Source: Rhodoplanes serenus (lineage in GTDB: Bacteria > Pseudomonadota > Alphaproteobacteria > Rhizobiales > Xanthobacteraceae). From it: a DNA stretch of 64,000 bases. The translations under genes were made by a program, and so were the position numbers. Positions 60,592 to 64,000 of this stretch are shown here, piece after piece; positions within the stretch are counted from its first letter, which is position 1, and every line of letters begins with the position of its first letter. The stretch is taken from positions 17,691 to 81,690 of the forward strand of contig CAMDDZ010000015.1 of assembly GCA_945893145.1 (NCBI GenBank), written 5' to 3'. Under the pieces are notes generated by a model, which was not told the DNA's origin, did not search any database, and was given only the letters and a program-made list of their open reading frames with translations.

Positions 60592-61149
60592 ATGACTCAC
60601 TCCGATCCGTCCCATTCCAAGGCTCTTGTCGATACTCCGCAGCCCGGCCGCAGGCGCTGGCGATGGGCGCTGGCCGGTGTCGCGACGCTTGCCGCCGTGG
60701 TCACCGGCGCGGTCGCGACCAAGGCGTTGGACCATGGCCCATTTTGGCGGCCTGGCGCGTTCATGATGGGGTCGTTCAGTCCGGCCGCTGTCGAGGATCG
60801 CGTTGACCGGATGATCCGTCATCTCGCCATCGAGATCGACGCCAACGCCGATCAGCAGGAGAAGCTCCGCGCCATCGCCAAGACCGCGGTAAAGGACCTG
60901 ATCCCGCTGCGCGAGAAGGCGCAGGCCGCGCGGGAGCGCGGGCATGTGCTGCTCACCCAGCCGGCCATCGATCGCGCGGCGATCGAGGCGCTGCGCGCCG
61001 AGCAGATGGCGCTCGCCGATCAGGCCAGCCGGCGCTTCGCCCAGGCGCTCGGCGACGCCGCCGAGGTGCTGACGGTCGAGCAGCGCCGTAAGATCGACGA
61101 CCGGGTCACCTGGCTGCGAAACCGCTGGCACGGCTGGCATCGCGGCTGA
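60592..61149 (+). CDS. Spy/CpxP-like periplasmic protein
   Basis: A 185-residue membrane-anchored protein. It has a basic cytosolic start, a transmembrane anchor at ~27-45 (ALAGVATLAAVVTGAVATKAL), and a helical periplasmic domain with heptad-like Ala/Leu/Arg repeats. The LTVEQRRKIDDR segment near the C-terminus is the LTxxQ motif of the Spy/CpxP family. Such proteins bind unfolded envelope proteins or damp CpxA. The ATG at 60592 has an AAGGAGA ribosome-binding site. It starts the stress operon behind the CpxR-type box. Confidence 0.82.
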   Translation: MTHSDPSHSKALVDTPQPGRRRWRWALAGVATLAAVVTGAVATKALDHGPFWRPGAFMMGSFSPAAVEDRVDRMIRHLAIEIDANADQQEKLRAIAKTAVKDLIPLREKAQAARERGHVLLTQPAIDRAAIEALRAEQMALADQASRRFAQALGDAAEVLTVEQRRKIDDRVTWLRNRWHGWHRG

Positions 61150-61180
61150 TCCGAATCGGATCACGCTCTACAATGCCGCC

Positions 61181-61867
61181 ATGGCCGACCGCATCCTGCT
61201 GATCGAGGACGACTCCCGCCTCGCCGAGATGGTGAAGAACTATCTCGGCGGGGCCGGATTCCATGTTGAGGTGGCGCCGAAAGGCGCGGCCGGAATTGCG
61301 ATGGAGGCGAGGCAGGCGTTCGATGCCGTCGTGCTCGACCTCACGCTTCCGGACATGGATGGCCTCGAAATCTGCCGCCGCATCCGGGCGCGCGCCGCGA
61401 CGCCGATCCTGATGCTGACGGCGCGCGGCGAGCCGATGGATCGTGTCGTCGGTCTGGAAATGGGCGCCGACGATTATCTCGCCAAACCGTTCGAGCCGCG
61501 CGAGCTGCTGGCGCGGCTCCGTGCGATCCTGCGGCGCACCCGAGGCGAGCAGGCTGCGGAGGTGCTGCGCTTCGGCCGGCTGGAGATCGACGTCGGTGCG
61601 CGCCAAGTGCGGCTCGACGGCAATGCGGTGTCGCTGACGAGCCATCAGTTCGCGCTCCTGCTTGTGCTGGCGCGACATCCCGGCCGCGTCATGTCGCGCG
61701 ACGCATTGATGGATCAGGTGAAGAACGAACCGCTCGAAGCCTTCGACCGCTCGATCGACGTGCACATCTCACGCATCCGCGCCGCGATCGAGGATGATGC
61801 CAGCAAGCCGCGCCGCGTCATCACCGTGCGCGGCGCAGGCTACGTATTCGCCAAGGATCAAAGCTGA
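61181..61867 (+). CDS. cpxR: OmpR-family response regulator, CpxR-like
   Basis: A 228-residue response regulator. The receiver domain has acidic residues D10 and D11, the phospho-acceptor Asp53 (VVLDLTLPDMDG) and the conserved Lys in LAKPFEPRELLARL. The C-terminal winged helix (~130-225) ends VITVRGAGYVFAKD. It is encoded between the Spy-like and histidine kinase genes, the order of Cpx-type systems, and probably binds the GTAAA-N5-GTAAA box upstream. Confidence 0.88.
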   Translation: MADRILLIEDDSRLAEMVKNYLGGAGFHVEVAPKGAAGIAMEARQAFDAVVLDLTLPDMDGLEICRRIRARAATPILMLTARGEPMDRVVGLEMGADDYLAKPFEPRELLARLRAILRRTRGEQAAEVLRFGRLEIDVGARQVRLDGNAVSLTSHQFALLLVLARHPGRVMSRDALMDQVKNEPLEAFDRSIDVHISRIRAAIEDDASKPRRVITVRGAGYVFAKDQS

Positions 61868-61872
61868 CGCCA

Positions 61873-63120
61873 ATGCGACGGCTCTACCAGAAAATCTATC
61901 TCACGATCATCGTCAGCTTGCTGGTGGTGGTGGCGGTGTCCGGCGCGTTCTGGCGCATCGGCTTCGATTCGACGCCGGCCGGAAGGGCGTTCGAGGTGGC
62001 CAGCGAGCTTGCGGCCGCGGCCCTGCCGCCATCCGACGCGCCCGCCGCAGTCCAGCGCGAGGTGGTGGAACGCTTGGCCCAGCGACTCGACCTCAGCCTC
62101 GCGCTCCATGGCGCCGATGGTTCGCTGATCGCCAGCGTTGGCGGGCCGCTGCCGCAGCCGCTGCGCGAGCGTCGTGGCTGGATTCATGCCGTAGGCGGGC
62201 CAGCCTGGAGCGTGCGGCTGCCGGATGGGCGGGCCATCGTCGCACAGCTGCCTGCCAGGCGCGGCCATCCGGCGCTGGGCTTCGTGCTGCTGCTTGGCAC
62301 CATCGCGCTCGCAGTCGCGGTCTGCGCCTATCCGGTGGTGCGCGGATTAACCAGGCGTCTCGAGCGATTGCAGAACGGCGTCGAAACCATGGGCGCCGGC
62401 GACCTCGCGGCGCGCGTGACGGTCGAAGGCCGCGACGAAGTAGCGCGGCTCGCTGAAAGCTTCAATCGTGCCGCGGTGCGCATCGAGGACTTGGTGAACG
62501 CGCACCGCATGCTGCTCGCCAATGCATCGCACGAGCTGCGGACGCCGTTGTCGCGCATCCGGCTCGGCATCGAGCTCTATCAGGACAGCGGCGATCAAAA
62601 ATACAAAGCCGAACTGTCGCGGGACATCGCGGAGCTCGACGAGCTGATCGACGAAATCCTGCTGGCGAGCAGGCTCGACGCGACACGCACGTTACCGGAG
62701 CGCGAGGATATCGATCTGCTGGCGCTGTGTGCGGAAGAATGCGCGCGTCACGACGTTTCACCGCAAGGCGAGGCCGTGTTGGTTCGCGGCGATCCGCGGC
62801 TGCTGCGGCGGCTTATCCGAAATCTCCTGCAAAACGCCACGCGGCACGGCAAGCCGCCGGTACGGGCGGAGGTCCACTCTATGGACGGTCAGGCTGTTCT
62901 CGACGTGATGGATAGCGGCGAAGGCATTCCGGAAGCCGAACGTGAGCGGGTGTTTGTGCCGTTTCATCGGCTGCGTCCCGACTCGCAAGGCACGGGACTG
63001 GGTCTCGCCCTGGTGCGCCAGATCGCCCGCCTGCACGGCGGCGATGCCGCAATCGCATCGCGTGCCGATGCGCCGGTCTGCTTCCGCGTCGCGCTGCCGG
63101 TGGCGAAGACGGAGCGCTGA
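61873..63120 (+). CDS. cpxA: HAMP-containing sensor histidine kinase, CpxA-like
   Basis: A 415-residue membrane kinase. Transmembrane helix 1 is at ~8-28. A short periplasmic sensor (~30-130, only about 100 residues) is followed by helix 2 at ~135-158, HAMP (~160-210), and the DHp domain with phospho-acceptor His220 in NASHELRTPLSRIRLG. The ATPase domain has N-box LIRNLLQNATRHG, G1 DVMDSGEGIPE and G2 GTGLGLALV. It starts 5 bases after the regulator gene. The small periplasmic domain suits signalling through the Spy-like protein. Confidence 0.9.
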   Translation: MRRLYQKIYLTIIVSLLVVVAVSGAFWRIGFDSTPAGRAFEVASELAAAALPPSDAPAAVQREVVERLAQRLDLSLALHGADGSLIASVGGPLPQPLRERRGWIHAVGGPAWSVRLPDGRAIVAQLPARRGHPALGFVLLLGTIALAVAVCAYPVVRGLTRRLERLQNGVETMGAGDLAARVTVEGRDEVARLAESFNRAAVRIEDLVNAHRMLLANASHELRTPLSRIRLGIELYQDSGDQKYKAELSRDIAELDELIDEILLASRLDATRTLPEREDIDLLALCAEECARHDVSPQGEAVLVRGDPRLLRRLIRNLLQNATRHGKPPVRAEVHSMDGQAVLDVMDSGEGIPEAERERVFVPFHRLRPDSQGTGLGLALVRQIARLHGGDAAIASRADAPVCFRVALPVAKTER

Positions 63121-63201
63121 TCCGCCGCGGAATTTCGCCGCCGGATGAGGCTGACAATGTGTAAGCTCAAGCAGCCCATCTCATCGGCCCAGGGGAAAGT
63201 C

Positions 63202-64000
63202 ATGCGGGTTCGAAAACTCTTGCTGATGCCGCTGCTTGTTGTTGCAGCCTGGGTTTTTCTCCAAGCCGCGCAGGCGCAGGACTGGCCGCAGCGGCCGGTG
63301 AAAATTATTGTGCCGTTCGCGCCCGGCGGCAACGCCGACGGCATGGCGCGCATCGTGGCGCTGCGCTTCAACGAAGTGTTCGGCCAGCAATTCGTGGTGG
63401 AGAACCGCAGCGGCGCAGGCGGCGCGCTCGGGGTCGAAATGGTCGCCCGCGCGCCGGCCGATGGTCTGACCCTGCTGTGGGGTGTGCAGCCGCAGATCGC
63501 GATCCTGCCTGCGATGGTCAAAGTGCCCTACGATCCTGTCAAAGATCTGGCGCCGATCAGCGTGCTCGCCACCAATCCGTTTGTGCTGGTGGTGAATGGC
63601 AAGCTGCCGGTCACGACCGTGGCCGAATTCATCGCCTGGGCCAAGGCGCAGCCGACCAAGCCGAGCTATGCGTCGAGCGCGCTTGGCAGCGTGGCGCAGC
63701 TCGCGATGGAGCTGCTGCTGAAACGCGCCGGGGTCGCGATGACGGCGGTCCACTATCGGGGCAATGCGCCCGCCATGGCGGATGTCGTTGCGGGTCACCT
63801 GCCAGCGATGTTCTCCAGTCTGGCTGACGCGCTGCCGCAGGCGTCGAACGGCGGCGTGCGGCTGTTGGCGGTGAGCGGCGACCAGCGCGCCCGGCAGGTG
63901 CCGAACGTTCCGACCGTCGCCGAGTCGGGCTATCCGGGTTATCGAGTCGTCACGTGGAACGGGCTTATGGCGCCGGCCGGGACACCGAAGCCGATCATCG
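63202..64000 (+). CDS. Bug/TctC family binding protein, 3'-truncated by window end
   Basis: The first 266 codons of a periplasmic binding protein. The signal peptide MRVRKLLLMPLLVVAAWVFLQAAQA ends before QDWPQRPVKIIVPFAPGGNADGMARI, with the ligand loop PFAPGG. ENRSGAGGALGVEMVARAPADG and VHYRGNAPAMADVVAGH are also typical. It starts 81 bases after the kinase gene. The remaining ~60 residues lie beyond the window. Confidence 0.92.
   Translation, partial: MRVRKLLLMPLLVVAAWVFLQAAQAQDWPQRPVKIIVPFAPGGNADGMARIVALRFNEVFGQQFVVENRSGAGGALGVEMVARAPADGLTLLWGVQPQIAILPAMVKVPYDPVKDLAPISVLATNPFVLVVNGKLPVTTVAEFIAWAKAQPTKPSYASSALGSVAQLAMELLLKRAGVAMTAVHYRGNAPAMADVVAGHLPAMFSSLADALPQASNGGVRLLAVSGDQRARQVPNVPTVAESGYPGYRVVTWNGLMAPAGTPKPII

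Overview
The window is high-GC DNA with dense gene packing. It looks like the chromosome of an alphaproteobacterium of the order Hyphomicrobiales (Bradyrhizobium/Xanthobacteraceae-like). The reasons are the dispersed intergenic palindromes typical of that group, a fused-beta-subunit FDH1-type formate dehydrogenase, a candidate alphaproteobacterial speF leader before an ornithine decarboxylase, and many Bug (TctC-like) binding proteins. No rRNA, tRNA, phage, insertion sequence or CRISPR array was seen. The organism is inferred from gene content only.

Layout. 1-6.7 kb: oxalate/C1 module on the plus strand (truncated oxalyl-CoA decarboxylase, formyl-CoA transferase, a stand-alone formyltransferase resembling the hydrolase domain of 10-formyl-THF dehydrogenase, formate-THF ligase, a GST). 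6.8-10 kb: a Bug protein, then a minus-strand cluster of hydrolase, CMD-family and GlcG/HbpS-like genes. 10-15.7 kb: LysR regulator divergent from formate dehydrogenase beta and alpha genes. 15.9-22.5 kb: flavoprotein oxidoreductases, a Bug protein and small proteins. 22.6-30.2 kb: biotin synthase, CrcB, KDPG aldolase, two half-permeases, a Bug protein, an aromatic hydroxylase, a GST and KDG kinase. 30.6-34.8 kb: zinc island (Zur box, 56-residue His-rich membrane microprotein, ZnuC, ZnuB, COG0523 GTPase, WD40 protein). 34.8-36.5 kb: ornithine decarboxylase with a long leader. 36.5-46.1 kb: PEP mutase-family lyase, ModA-like protein, OGT-like TPR glycosyltransferase, two coupled Bug genes, a 43-residue repeat protein and an aldo/keto reductase. 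46.2-51.3 kb: M3 peptidase, HpxW/GGT-like enzyme, cupin resembling manganese hydroxynitrile lyases, amidohydrolase. 51.4-56.4 kb: DUF1007/NicO metal pair (ZevAB-like), FAD monooxygenase, cobalt-type nitrile hydratase with its activator. 56.5-60.4 kb: TRAP permease pair without a binding protein, SDR, acyl-CoA dehydrogenase. 60.5-63.1 kb: Cpx-like envelope-stress operon behind a perfect CpxR-type box. 63.2 kb to end: another Bug protein, cut by the window end.

How it fits together. Oxalate carbon could pass through oxalyl-CoA and formyl-CoA to formate, which is either loaded on tetrahydrofolate (ligase) or oxidised to CO2 with NADH (formate dehydrogenase). Much of the rest looks like scavenging of organic acids, aromatics and nitriles: six Bug proteins but no TctAB membrane genes, and several flavin hydroxylases. 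A metal theme runs through 30-57 kb, where four proteins carry Asp/His-rich tracts. The strongest small-scale discoveries are the unannotated Zur-controlled His-rich microprotein, the Cpx box, and the folate-linked formyltransferase inside the oxalate module.
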